Positions 6,425 to 14,414 of a stretch of 64,000 nucleotides of DNA are shown piece after piece. Both the position numbers and the translations under genes were made by a program. The DNA comes from Mangrovimicrobium sediminis. GTDB lineage: Bacteria; Pseudomonadota; Gammaproteobacteria; Pseudomonadales; Halieaceae. The stretch covers positions 1 to 64,000 of the forward strand of contig NZ_SRLE01000017.1 of assembly GCF_004745945.1 (NCBI RefSeq). The letters run 5' to 3'. How positions within the stretch are numbered: position 1 is the stretch's first letter; each line of letters opens with the position of its first letter. Under the pieces are notes generated by a model. The model had not been told where the DNA came from. It searched no databases and saw only the letters and a program-made list of their open reading frames with translations.

Positions 6425-7921
6425 ATGCTTGCACCGCGCCGCGCGCCGGTCACCGGCACCGAGTTGACGCGGATCACCGCCTCTGGCGACGCGCCGCTAC
6501 ACCACGTGGACGCGCGCTACCTGTCCTGGTCCATCGACGTCTCGGTGTTTGCCGGGGGCCTGTGGTGGGAGGGTTCCAACAAGTCGCGCCGCGGCATCGG
6601 CACCAGCCGCCTCAGCCCGCTGGCGCTGGACGCCCGCGAGCTCAATCGCCTGGTGCGCGCGCTGGGCCCGGCCTACCTGCGTATCGGCGGCAGTGAGGCG
6701 GACAAGATCCACTACTTCGAGGCGCCGCCGGGGGAGAGCAACGCCCTGGTGCTCAGCCGCGAGCAGTGGGACGACCTGCACGAGTTCCTGCGCCGCCACG
6801 ACCTCAAGCTGTTCTTCACCTGCAAGTACGGCCTGTTCCGACGCAACGAGCACGGCCGCTGGGACGGCAGCGCCCTGGAGCACCTGCTGGCCTATTCCCG
6901 CGAACGCGACTACGCCATCGACGTGTTCGAGTTGGGCAACGAGCTCAACGCCTACTGGGCCTTCCACGGCCTGCTCTCGCAGCCGCGGGCCAAGAACCTG
7001 GCCCAGGACTATCGCACCTTCAAGGCACTGGTCCGACGCCACTACCCCGAGGCGCGCATCTGCGGCCCGGGCAGCGCGTTCTGGCCGCGCCTGGGCGAGA
7101 CGATCCGGCCGATCAGCAACATCACGCCGAAGTTCCTGCGCGAACTGGCCGGCGAACTGGATATCGTCGACTGGCACTACTACCCGTTCCAGAGCGAGCG
7201 CAGCCCGGTGCGTACCCGCGCCGCGCGGCGCAAGCACATGACCGACCCGGCCTCCTTCACCTACTTCGAACGCTACAGCCAGCACCTGATGGACCTGCGC
7301 GACCGCCTGCAGCCGCAGGCGGAACTGTGGACGGGCGAGACCGGCTCGGCCCAGTGCGGCGGGCAGCCGTTTCGCTCGGACCGCTGGGTTTCCGGCTTCT
7401 GGTGGGCGGACCAGCTCGGCCTCGGCGCGCGCCTCGGCCAGAAGGTCATGGTGCGCCAGGCCCTGGTCGGCGGCGACTACGGCCTGATCGACCGCCTGAC
7501 CCTGAAGCCGCGGCCGGACTACTGGGTCAGCTGGCTGTGGCGCCAGCTCATGGGCACCGGCGTATACGCGGTGGCAAGCTCGCGCCCCCAGGTGCGCGCC
7601 TACCTGCACGACAGCGCCCTCGGCGCGGGCCGCTGCCTGCTGCTCATCAACCTCGACGAGCAGCCTGCGCCGGTACAACTCGAGGGCCTCGGCGCCGTAG
7701 GCCGGCGCTACACGGTCACCGCCAAGCAGCTGACCAGCCGCAAGCTGCGCATCAATGGCGTCAAACCCAAGCTGAAGAAGGGGCGTATCGCACTGGACCG
7801 CTTTCCGGTGCAAACCGGCCTGGCCGTGCTACCGCCCCACAGCATCAGCTTCTGGGAGATCCTGCCCGCCGCCGCGGATCAGTACTGCACGAGTTCGATC
7901 TCGATACCGTCCGGATCGTAG
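6425..7921 (+). CDS. Heparanase-like glycoside hydrolase (GH79-type)
   Basis: The protein is 498 aa. The pattern closely follows GH79 endo-beta-glucuronidase/heparanase: PAYLRIGGSEADKIHYF, then acid/base FELGNELNAYW (E173), then nucleophile ELWTGETGSAQCGG (E305). Next come SGFWWADQLGLGARLGQKVMVRQ and PDYWVSWLWRQLMGTGV, which mirror the human heparanase C-terminal barrel segment. A beta-sandwich region (about residues 390-490) ends the protein. The family cleaves beta-glucuronides such as heparan sulfate or related polysaccharides; the real substrate here is unknown. No signal peptide is visible with the start at 6425 (AGGA shortly upstream) or with an upstream in-frame start at 6377. The end overlaps the convergent VOC gene by 43 bases. 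Confidence 0.82.
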   Translation: MLAPRRAPVTGTELTRITASGDAPLHHVDARYLSWSIDVSVFAGGLWWEGSNKSRRGIGTSRLSPLALDARELNRLVRALGPAYLRIGGSEADKIHYFEAPPGESNALVLSREQWDDLHEFLRRHDLKLFFTCKYGLFRRNEHGRWDGSALEHLLAYSRERDYAIDVFELGNELNAYWAFHGLLSQPRAKNLAQDYRTFKALVRRHYPEARICGPGSAFWPRLGETIRPISNITPKFLRELAGELDIVDWHYYPFQSERSPVRTRAARRKHMTDPASFTYFERYSQHLMDLRDRLQPQAELWTGETGSAQCGGQPFRSDRWVSGFWWADQLGLGARLGQKVMVRQALVGGDYGLIDRLTLKPRPDYWVSWLWRQLMGTGVYAVASSRPQVRAYLHDSALGAGRCLLLINLDEQPAPVQLEGLGAVGRRYTVTAKQLTSRKLRINGVKPKLKKGRIALDRFPVQTGLAVLPPHSISFWEILPAAADQYCTSSISIPSGS

Positions 7922-8244
7922 AAGTACAGCCTGCGGCCCGGATCGTAGTTCTCCTCGCCCTTGATCTCCACGTTCATCTCACCCAGGGTCGCCCGGTACG
8001 CGTCCAGGTCATCCACCTCAAAGCCGAGGTGGTTAAAGCCCACCGCGCTGTAGTCCTGAGACGCGTGCCCGCCCTGGGTAGCCTCGAACAGGGAGAGATA
8101 ACTGCGGTCGTCACCCAGGTGAGCGGCGCGCTGGCCGGCGGCGGTACGCCCTTCCCAGCGCACCCTGCCGCCCATCAGGCGCAGGTAGAACGCGATACTG
8201 GTATCCAGGTTGTTAACGGTGATATTGGCGTGTTCGATGCGCAT
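7879..8244 (-). CDS. VOC (glyoxalase/bleomycin resistance) family protein
   Basis: The protein is 121 aa. A single VOC module opens MRIEHANITVNNLDTSIAFYLRLMGG and ends FYDPDGIEIELVQY. Metal-ligand-type residues are visible: H5 in EHAN, H in FNHLGFEV and E in DGIEIEL. It resembles glyoxalase I-like or dioxygenase-like members, but the substrate is not predictable. The start at 8244 has a strong AGGAGG eight bases upstream; a longer in-frame start exists nine codons earlier but would absorb that ribosome site. Confidence 0.85.
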   Translation of the reverse strand: MRIEHANITVNNLDTSIAFYLRLMGGRVRWEGRTAAGQRAAHLGDDRSYLSLFEATQGGHASQDYSAVGFNHLGFEVDDLDAYRATLGEMNVEIKGEENYDPGRRLYFYDPDGIEIELVQY

Positions 8245-8383
8245 GGTGTTTCCTCCTCTTATCTGCGCCACGGCTTGTTCCGTGTACAGTCACAGGATAG
8301 GACCCGGCCTTCAATATATCGCCCCTTCTGCTAACATGTTGGCGGAACGCCAATGCGCCGGTCGCGGCGCCAGGGAGCAGCCC

Positions 8384-9100
8384 TTGTCGGAAGCAAAGTC
8401 GAAAATCAGGAAGAAACCCAAATCGAATCCCAGTTCGAAAGCCAAGTCGAAAGCCGGGTCGAAAGCCGAGCCGAGACCTGCGTCGGAGCGAACACCAGAG
8501 GCAACACCAGAACTAACACCAGAACTAACACCAGAACTACAGCACATCTCCTCCTACCTCGCGGAAAACATCGGCACCCTGCGCCGGCGCCGCAACCTGA
8601 GCCAGGAGAAGCTGGCGGAGCTGGCGCAGATCCCGCGCTCCACCATCACCCACATGGAGTCCGGCGGCGGCAACCCGTCGCTGACCAACCTGTGCAAGCT
8701 GGCCGCGGCGCTTGGGGTGAGCATAGAGACGCTGCTGTCCCGGCCGCGCCGCGCCTGCAGTTTGCTCAAGCGCGACGACGTGCCGCAGCAGCAGCGCAGC
8801 GCCGGCAAGCTGCGCATCCACAAGCTCATGCCGGACCGCGTGCGCGGTATCGAGATCGATCGCATGGAATTCGCCGCCGGCGCGTCGATGGCGGGCAAGC
8901 CGCACCTGCCGGGGACCAAGGAGTACCTGGTAGCGCTGGCGGGCAGTATCGCGGTCGCGGTGGACGGCGCCACCTGGACGGTGGAGGAAGGCGACGTGCT
9001 GGCCTTTCCCGGCGACCAGAAGCACGGCTACCGCAACGCCGGACGAACCCCAGCCACGGCGCTCAGCATCGTGCTGCCACTGCCCTACCCCACTGGCTGA
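8384..9100 (+). CDS. XRE family transcriptional regulator with cupin sensor domain
   Basis: About 238 aa. After a Lys/Ser/Pro-rich extension of some 50 residues comes an HTH_XRE domain (IGTLRRRRNLSQEKLAELAQIPRSTITHMESGGGNPSLTNLCKLAAALGVSIETLL). A C-terminal cupin follows (GTKEYLVALAGSIAVAVDGATWTVEEGDVLAFPGDQKHGYRNAG). The architecture is that of small-ligand-responsive repressors, probably cytoplasmic. I chose the TTG at 8384 because GGGAG lies six bases upstream; an ATG at 8336 in frame has no visible ribosome site. The extension is built from two 12-bp tandem repeats. It is divergent from the VOC gene. Confidence 0.82.
   Translation: MSEAKSKIRKKPKSNPSSKAKSKAGSKAEPRPASERTPEATPELTPELTPELQHISSYLAENIGTLRRRRNLSQEKLAELAQIPRSTITHMESGGGNPSLTNLCKLAAALGVSIETLLSRPRRACSLLKRDDVPQQQRSAGKLRIHKLMPDRVRGIEIDRMEFAAGASMAGKPHLPGTKEYLVALAGSIAVAVDGATWTVEEGDVLAFPGDQKHGYRNAGRTPATALSIVLPLPYPTG
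8432..8467 (+). repeat. 12-bp tandem repeat, first array (about three copies)
   Basis: Three successive 12-base units share TCGAAAGCC (8432-8443, 8444-8455, 8456-8467) with changes only in the first three bases. They encode the SKA/SKAGSKA-type lysine-serine repeats in the N-terminal extension of the XRE-cupin regulator. The unit length preserves the reading frame. Confidence 0.75.
8503..8538 (+). repeat. 12-bp tandem repeat, second array (three exact copies)
   Basis: AACACCAGAACT occurs three times in direct succession with no mismatch, preceded by a degenerate copy. It encodes TPEL repeats in the linker just before the HTH domain. Exact copies imply recent slippage or ongoing homogenisation. 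Confidence 0.85.
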
Positions 9101-9108
9101 GGCGCGCC

Positions 9109-10080
9109 TCAGCGCTGCTCGAAGAAGTCCCAGATCACCTGCGGCGCGTCGAACTCGTGGCTGGTGGTACCGGTCAGCCGCGGCAGATTGAAGGTCGGGT
9201 TGGGGATGGTGTGGCCGCCGCCCTTCACGGTCAGCAGTTCCACCGGCGGCCGGCCGGGCAGTGACCAGCGCATGCTGCTCACCGAGGTGCCGTCGTCGGG
9301 TGCCTTGTCCGGCCAGTTGCTGGCGAGGTAGGAACCGCCGTAACCGGCGAGTCCGGCAAAGTATTCCGCTGTCGCCACGGAGGAGATCACCGGGCCGCGG
9401 CTGTCGTCCCAGAGAATCTTGACCATGCCGCCCTCGTAGGGGTTGACCGGGTCCTCGGTGCCGTTGATCACCAGCGCGGCAACGCGCCCGCCGCCGGCCT
9501 GGCAGCCGAGGTTCTCCTGCGCCGGCAGGCTCGCTGAAATGGCGGCGATGCCGCGCACCAGGTCCGGCGCCTCCAGGGCGAGGCGGAAGGCCATCTGGCC
9601 GCCGTTGGAAAAGCCCGCGGCGTAGATCTGGCGCGAGTTCACGCCGTAACGCCGCTCCATCTCGCCGACCAGCGCTCGGAGGAAGCCCACATCGTCGATA
9701 TTCTGGGTGTTCGCGGCGTAGCTGGCGCTGGCGCGGCAATCGTTCCAGTGGCGCTCGTAGCCGTCCGGGTAAACGGCGATATAGCCGCCGCGCTCGGCCT
9801 GCGCATCGAAACCGTAGAAGCTCATGATGCGCATGTCCTCACCGCGCCCCATGGACCCGTGCAGCACCAGCAGCAGCGGTGGGCGCTTGCCAACGGACTT
9901 TGGCACGTAGGCGGTCCAGCTGCGCTGCAGGCCATCGTGCTCGATGACACCGCGCTCCAGGGTGCCGGGCAGCTGCGGCTCCTCGATCTGGTCGAAACGC
10001 AGCAGCCACCAGCCGCTCATGGACAGCGTGACCAGGGTCAGCGCCACCAGCAGCAGGACGATTTTCAGGATTCGGCTCAT
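9109..10080 (-). CDS. Membrane-anchored or secreted PHB depolymerase/feruloyl esterase-like hydrolase
   Basis: The protein is 323 aa. A hydrophobic N-terminus (residues 4-28, ILKIVLLLVALTLVTLSMSGWWLL) suggests an anchor or signal peptide. The rest is an alpha/beta hydrolase of the LpqC/esterase-PHB depolymerase type: PPLLLVLHGSMGRGED (oxyanion region), AAGFSNGGQMAF (nucleophile Ser), ALVINGTEDPVNPYEGG (Asp) and KGGGHTIPN (His). It probably hydrolyses an ester substrate in the periplasm; polyester, feruloyl or acetyl-xylan specificities cannot be told apart. It sits downstream of the glycan-synthesis operon on the same strand with an 87-base gap. Confidence 0.82.
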   Translation of the reverse strand: MSRILKIVLLLVALTLVTLSMSGWWLLRFDQIEEPQLPGTLERGVIEHDGLQRSWTAYVPKSVGKRPPLLLVLHGSMGRGEDMRIMSFYGFDAQAERGGYIAVYPDGYERHWNDCRASASYAANTQNIDDVGFLRALVGEMERRYGVNSRQIYAAGFSNGGQMAFRLALEAPDLVRGIAAISASLPAQENLGCQAGGGRVAALVINGTEDPVNPYEGGMVKILWDDSRGPVISSVATAEYFAGLAGYGGSYLASNWPDKAPDDGTSVSSMRWSLPGRPPVELLTVKGGGHTIPNPTFNLPRLTGTTSHEFDAPQVIWDFFEQR

Positions 10081-10167
10081 GGTTGTTGTTCTCCGGCCCG
10101 CGCAAAAGCGGCCAAGTCTAACCGATCACGGCGGACGCGGACCAGTTGCTCGCACTCAGGGCGACGC

Positions 10168-11064
10168 TCAGCGCAGCCGGTCCAGCAGGCCAAAGGTATC
10201 GAACACCGCACGCAGCGCCTCATCGTTGCCGCCGCTGGCCTGCCAGTTCTGGCGCTTGAGCGACTGCGACTGGCTCCCTTCAATGGTAAGGAAGCGGTCT
10301 TTCCAGTAGCGCGGGTCGTCCACCGTCGCACAGGCCATACCATTCTTCAGGCTCATCGCCTTCAGCCATACGTCGTCCGAGCGCGGGCACAGGCGCATGA
10401 ACTGCTCGCGCTCGAGCACCTGCGCGTCAAGGGCGCCGGGAAAATACAGCACACCGCAGACGCCGGTGGGGAATACCAGCGGCGACGGCGCACAGCCGGC
10501 GGGCGCGGCGGACCACTTCGCGTAGGGCTGCAACCCGCCGCCTGAATCCAGCGCGATCCGGTGGGCACGCTGGCAGTGAATCACCGTGGGCGCGTCGCAC
10601 CAGGCATAGTAGAGCTGTTCCACCGTATCCGGCGGGTAGAGCATGTCGTCGTCCACGGTCAGCAACAGGCTGTCGGGGAAGCGCTCCAGCGCATAGACGA
10701 TCTTCTTATACGGCCCCAGGTCTTCATCCACGAAATGGATTTCCAGGCCGCGCCGCTCCTGCCGGCGCAGCAGCTCGGGCAGGCGGCCGCGGGGAAAGTC
10801 GCTGCGCGCCAGCCACAGCACGATGCGGTCCGGAGGCAGGCTCTGGCGCAGCAGGCTCTCGATGCACAGGTAGAGGTCGTGGATACGCTGGCCATAGGAG
10901 GTGAGCGTCACCACGATCTCGTGTTCGAGTTCATTGCCCACAGCCGGCCCGTCCGCGGCCAGTGCATGTTGCTGTAACAGCGCGGCGTGCAGCGCGGCGC
11001 GCAGTTTGCGATTGTTGTTCAGGTCGTGTTTTTTCAAGCGCCGCTTGCTGAAGTAACTGAACAT
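10168..11064 (-). CDS. Glycosyltransferase, GT-A-like, in the surface glycan operon
   Basis: The protein is 298 aa. HEIVVTLTSYGQRIHDLYLCIESLLRQS is a typical nucleotide-sugar beta-alpha opening, and LLLTVDDDMLYPP supplies a DxD motif for metal and nucleotide-sugar binding. The central YFPGALD...RSDDVWLKAMSLKNG resembles acceptor regions of LPS glycosyltransferases. No transmembrane segment is seen, so it should act at the inner face of the inner membrane. Sugar and linkage are unknown. It is the last glycan gene of the leftward block, ending where the O-antigen ligase gene begins upstream (nine-base gap). Confidence 0.75.
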   Translation of the reverse strand: MFSYFSKRRLKKHDLNNNRKLRAALHAALLQQHALAADGPAVGNELEHEIVVTLTSYGQRIHDLYLCIESLLRQSLPPDRIVLWLARSDFPRGRLPELLRRQERRGLEIHFVDEDLGPYKKIVYALERFPDSLLLTVDDDMLYPPDTVEQLYYAWCDAPTVIHCQRAHRIALDSGGGLQPYAKWSAAPAGCAPSPLVFPTGVCGVLYFPGALDAQVLEREQFMRLCPRSDDVWLKAMSLKNGMACATVDDPRYWKDRFLTIEGSQSQSLKRQNWQASGGNDEALRAVFDTFGLLDRLR

Positions 11065-11073
11065 CGACTCGCC

Positions 11074-12441
11074 TCATTCCTCCTTGCTGTGCACTGCGCC
11101 CGGTGCTCCGACCAGTGCGAGATAGCCGCCTGCCACCAGCGCGAAGCTGTACAGTCCGCTTTCGTAGAACATGTAGGACTCGAACAGGTTGACCACCAGC
11201 CAGTAGCTCACGAACAGGTACCAGAAGCCGCGCAGGTCTGCATCGAGCCGGCCCGCCTTGCCAGCTTGCATGATCGCCCGGTTCAGCCACCACAGCAACG
11301 CGCCGCCCACCATCAGCCCGGCGAGACCGAAGTTCACCAGGGTATCCAGGTAGCTGCTGTGCAGGTGGCGAAAGCGTTTTTTCTCGCCCCGGCTCAGGCC
11401 GTCGGTTGCCTGCACCACTTCGCTGCGACCGCCGCCGCCCCAGCCGAACAGCGGCCGCTTGGCTATCCAGTGCAGCGCCTCACCCCAGGTGGCCAGGCGC
11501 ACGCGGATGTTCTCGTTGAGCACCATGGGGCTGTCCCCACCGGCGCCGGCAAGGGGGCCTTCGCTGCTCACCCGCTCGACGATCACGCCGCCGAGCAATA
11601 CCGGCACCAGTACCACCAGCGCCGCCAGAACGGGGACGGCGCGCGAACGCGGCGGCTGCGAAGCGCGCGCCACATCGCCCCGACGCCGCCAAAGGAACAG
11701 CGCGCGGCACAGCCAGGCGAACAACGTGACCAGCAGCGCCAGCCAGATGGCGCGGGTCTGGGAGATGACCACCGCGACCAGCGCGGCCAGCACCAGGGCC
11801 GCGTAGACCGCTGTCAGCCAGGGCCTGCCAACGACGCGCGCCGCATGCGCCGCACGCGGCGCGAAGGCGAGCAAGCCGAGCAGCGCCAGCCCGAACAACA
11901 GGCTGGTGTGCTGCTGGTTGATAATACCGAAGCCGACACGCTCGCCACCGAGGCCCGCGGCTATCTCGCCCCAGCCACCGCCGCTGATCCACGGCGCCAG
12001 CATCAGCGCGACCAGCGCCAGGGACCACAAGGCGAACACCCGACGCAGGTCGGACCGAATGAAAACCGCCACCGGGATCATGAAAAACCACGCGGCGAGC
12101 CGTTCAACCTTCGGCGAGCGCTCGGCGATCTCCGGCGCCAGCCAGTGGGCCAGCCCCCAGCTCGCCAGTTGCGTGGCCAGCGCCAGCCAGAACAGTGCGA
12201 AGACGAAGGAGCGCCGCAGTGGATGCTGCAGGAAAAACAGGGCGATGGCGGTGAGCAGGATCAGCACCTGCCCGGCGTAGTCGGCGGGCTTGTCGGTGTA
12301 CATCCGGGTGCAGGACCACAGCAGCAGCAGGCCGAAGCCGAGCAGCGCGAACGCAGTGGGCAGCGCACCCACCGCTGGCGAATCGCCGCGGGGCTCGTGC
12401 GGCGCTGCGCCGTCCTCACCTGTCGCTGGGTGTCCGTTCAC
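11074..12441 (-). CDS. O-antigen ligase / polymerase-like membrane protein
   Basis: The protein is 455 aa with about 12 hydrophobic segments (for example FALLGFGLLLLWSC, VLILLTAIALFFL, VLAALVAVVISQTRAIWLALLVTLFAWL). The central periplasmic region with LFGWGGGGRSEV...HLHSSYLDTLVNFGLAGLMVGGALLWW carries the Wzy_C signature (conserved H and loop). Proteins of this kind ligate O-antigen to lipid A-core (WaaL) or polymerise it. The GTG at 12441 was chosen: it follows AGGT, and residues upstream in the same frame look non-coding. Confidence 0.82.
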   Translation of the reverse strand: MNGHPATGEDGAAPHEPRGDSPAVGALPTAFALLGFGLLLLWSCTRMYTDKPADYAGQVLILLTAIALFFLQHPLRRSFVFALFWLALATQLASWGLAHWLAPEIAERSPKVERLAAWFFMIPVAVFIRSDLRRVFALWSLALVALMLAPWISGGGWGEIAAGLGGERVGFGIINQQHTSLLFGLALLGLLAFAPRAAHAARVVGRPWLTAVYAALVLAALVAVVISQTRAIWLALLVTLFAWLCRALFLWRRRGDVARASQPPRSRAVPVLAALVVLVPVLLGGVIVERVSSEGPLAGAGGDSPMVLNENIRVRLATWGEALHWIAKRPLFGWGGGGRSEVVQATDGLSRGEKKRFRHLHSSYLDTLVNFGLAGLMVGGALLWWLNRAIMQAGKAGRLDADLRGFWYLFVSYWLVVNLFESYMFYESGLYSFALVAGGYLALVGAPGAVHSKEE

Positions 12442-12645
12442 ATGAGACCTGCCTGGATACAGCGCCCAGTATAACCGAGGGCCGGGAAGGATCGCCGCCG
12501 CTGACAATACCGTTGTCTTGCTGTTCGGATCAGTACTGGAGCTGGACTCGATCAATGCCGCCACCGGGCGGACCTCAACAATCCAGCCGAGCCTCGGTCA
12601 CGGTTATCTCTGGACGCGGGCCACGCCATCGCCAGGCTCAGTCAG

Positions 12646-13353
12646 TCAGCGCTGGCGTTGTGCCTCGTCCAGCCAGCCGTGGTAACCGAACTGCGCGCGG
12701 TCGCCGCGCTTCGCCAGTTGTTCGGCAATCGCCGAGTCCAGGTCCGCCACCCGTCGCGCGGCCTTGCGCCGTGCCAGCGCGCGGCTGGCGTAGGCCAGGG
12801 GCAGCAGGTCCGGCCAGCCCAGGCCGTCGATCACCCACAGTCGCCGCGGCTCGCCACCGGCACACTGAACCAGGATATTGTGGGTCAGCAGCCGACGCGA
12901 GGGCATGCCCAGCGCCTGCCAGCGTGCGCCGAACTCCGCCAGCGGCGCGGACAAAGCGGCATCGAGCCCGCGCTGCCAGAGGTATTGTTTGAGGGTGACG
13001 GCGATACGCCCGTCGTCGTCGCGCAGCAGGTCGAAACACAGGCCGGGGCCGTACTGCGTCGCTACTGTACCGTGCAGCCGCGGTACCAGTTCGAAGGCCG
13101 CCGGGCCGATGCTGCGGTCGATGCGCGCGTAGACCCGCGCCTCTTCGCAGTTGTCATCGAAGCTCGACAGCGGCTTGAGGTTCTTCGGGAAGCCGGCCTC
13201 GCTGCGCTTGATCGCCGGCGAACGATCCGGACGCGCGACCTTGATGCAGCGGTTCGCATCGCGCGGGTCGACAAAACACAGGCGGTTGCCGCCGCGACTG
13301 AAGGCGGCGTCCTCGTCGCCCAGCACCAGCGTCGCAGCGTCCGGTTCGCTCAC
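12646..13353 (-). CDS. YrbL family protein (kinase-fold, PhoP-network type)
   Basis: The protein is 235 aa with a GTG start two bases past the preceding gene's stop. It opens with VLGDEDAAFSRGGNRLCFVDPRDANRCIKVARPD, a glycine-loop and lysine arrangement like the small kinase-fold YrbL family. Later LLTHNILVQ...RRLWVIDGLGWPD resembles a catalytic-loop/DxG-like region. In enterobacteria yrbL belongs to the PhoP regulon, but its biochemical role is uncertain. Here it lies inside a lipopolysaccharide glycosyltransferase operon, which suggests modification (for instance phosphorylation) of core sugars; that is inference. Confidence 0.75.
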   Translation of the reverse strand: MSEPDAATLVLGDEDAAFSRGGNRLCFVDPRDANRCIKVARPDRSPAIKRSEAGFPKNLKPLSSFDDNCEEARVYARIDRSIGPAAFELVPRLHGTVATQYGPGLCFDLLRDDDGRIAVTLKQYLWQRGLDAALSAPLAEFGARWQALGMPSRRLLTHNILVQCAGGEPRRLWVIDGLGWPDLLPLAYASRALARRKAARRVADLDSAIAEQLAKRGDRAQFGYHGWLDEAQRQR

Positions 13354-13355
13354 CC

Positions 13356-14414
13356 TCAGCTCCGTCTCGCAGCCAAGCGCTGGCAGAGTTCAGCGTAACG
13401 ACCGAGGATCACCTCGCTGGCGTAGTGTTCGCGATAACACTGCAGGCCGGCGGCGGCCATGCTGTTGCGCGCGTCCACATCCAGCAGCGCGGCGCGGATT
13501 GCCGCGGCCAGCGCCGGGGCGTCGTCGATCGGCGTGAGCAGGCCGCTGATGCCGTCCTCGATAAGTTCCGCCGGTCCCTGGGAGCGGGTCGCCACCACCG
13601 GGCAGCCGCGAAACCAGGCCTCCAGCACAATATTGCCCAGGCCCTCGTGGCGCGAGGGGCAGACGAACAGGTCGGCGCTGTGCATCAGTGCGCCGACGTC
13701 ATCGCGCCAGCCGAGGAAGCGCACCCGCGCCTCCAGGCCCAGCGCGCTGCATTGCTCGCGCAACGCGTGCTCCTCGGGGCCGGTGCCGGCCAGGCAGAGC
13801 ACCGCATCCGGCACCTGCACGAGTGCGTCGAGCAACACATCGAACGCCTTGTTGGTGTGCAGGCGCCCGGCGCCGAGCAGCAACGGCACCGAGTCCGGCA
13901 CATCCAGCTGCGCGCGCGGCACTGCGGCCTGCTCGCGCTCGTCGACGAAATTGGGGATGCACTCCACCTGCGCCGCGGGCATGCCGCCGCGCACCAGGTG
14001 GTCGCAGATGCCGTGCGTATTGCCAATCCAGAAATCCGCGTGGCGGTAGTACTTGAGGTCGTAGTAGTGGCCGAGGCGGCAGGCCAGGGTCCAGGGGCCA
14101 CGCGGGGTGAGAATCGAGGCACGGTTCATCCACGTCAGCACCACATCGGGGGACATGGCGCGCAGGGCTTGCCGGTATTGCCAGTGGTCCGGCAGGTCCA
14201 GGCGCCCGCCGAAACGCAGGGTGCTGACCTCCACGCCGGCCTGTTGCAACGCCTGCACCCGCGCCGGGTAGTTGCGAGTAAACGCGTGCTGGCGCAGGCC
14301 CGGCACGCCGGCGAGTCCCGCCACCAGGCGGGTATAGAAGCTCTCGGCGCCGCCGTGCTCGGCGCCGGCCATTACCTGGGCCAGGGCGACCGGCTGTGTA
14401 CCCTGCTCAGCCAC
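13356..14414 (-). CDS. Glycosyltransferase family 4 (GT-B)
   Basis: The protein is 352 aa with a GTG start overlapping the upstream gene's stop. The N-terminal domain contains AGAEHGGAESFYTRLVAGL, the usual GT4 acceptor-side glycine loop. The C-terminal domain has LLGAGRLHTNKAFDVLLDALVQVPDAVLCLAGTGPEE, then CPSRHEGLGNIVLEAWFRGCPVVATRSQGPAELIEDGISG (the EX7E nucleotide-sugar motif). It is a soluble retaining glycosyltransferase expected at the cytoplasmic membrane face, and part of a tightly packed operon. Confidence 0.85.
   Translation of the reverse strand: MAEQGTQPVALAQVMAGAEHGGAESFYTRLVAGLAGVPGLRQHAFTRNYPARVQALQQAGVEVSTLRFGGRLDLPDHWQYRQALRAMSPDVVLTWMNRASILTPRGPWTLACRLGHYYDLKYYRHADFWIGNTHGICDHLVRGGMPAAQVECIPNFVDEREQAAVPRAQLDVPDSVPLLLGAGRLHTNKAFDVLLDALVQVPDAVLCLAGTGPEEHALREQCSALGLEARVRFLGWRDDVGALMHSADLFVCPSRHEGLGNIVLEAWFRGCPVVATRSQGPAELIEDGISGLLTPIDDAPALAAAIRAALLDVDARNSMAAAGLQCYREHYASEVILGRYAELCQRLAARRS

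Noticed and set aside
6497-7813. 438-codon minus-strand frame opposite the GH79 gene
   Set aside because: The plus-strand frame carries both catalytic motifs of GH79, while the antisense frame is low-complexity Ala/Val/Arg.
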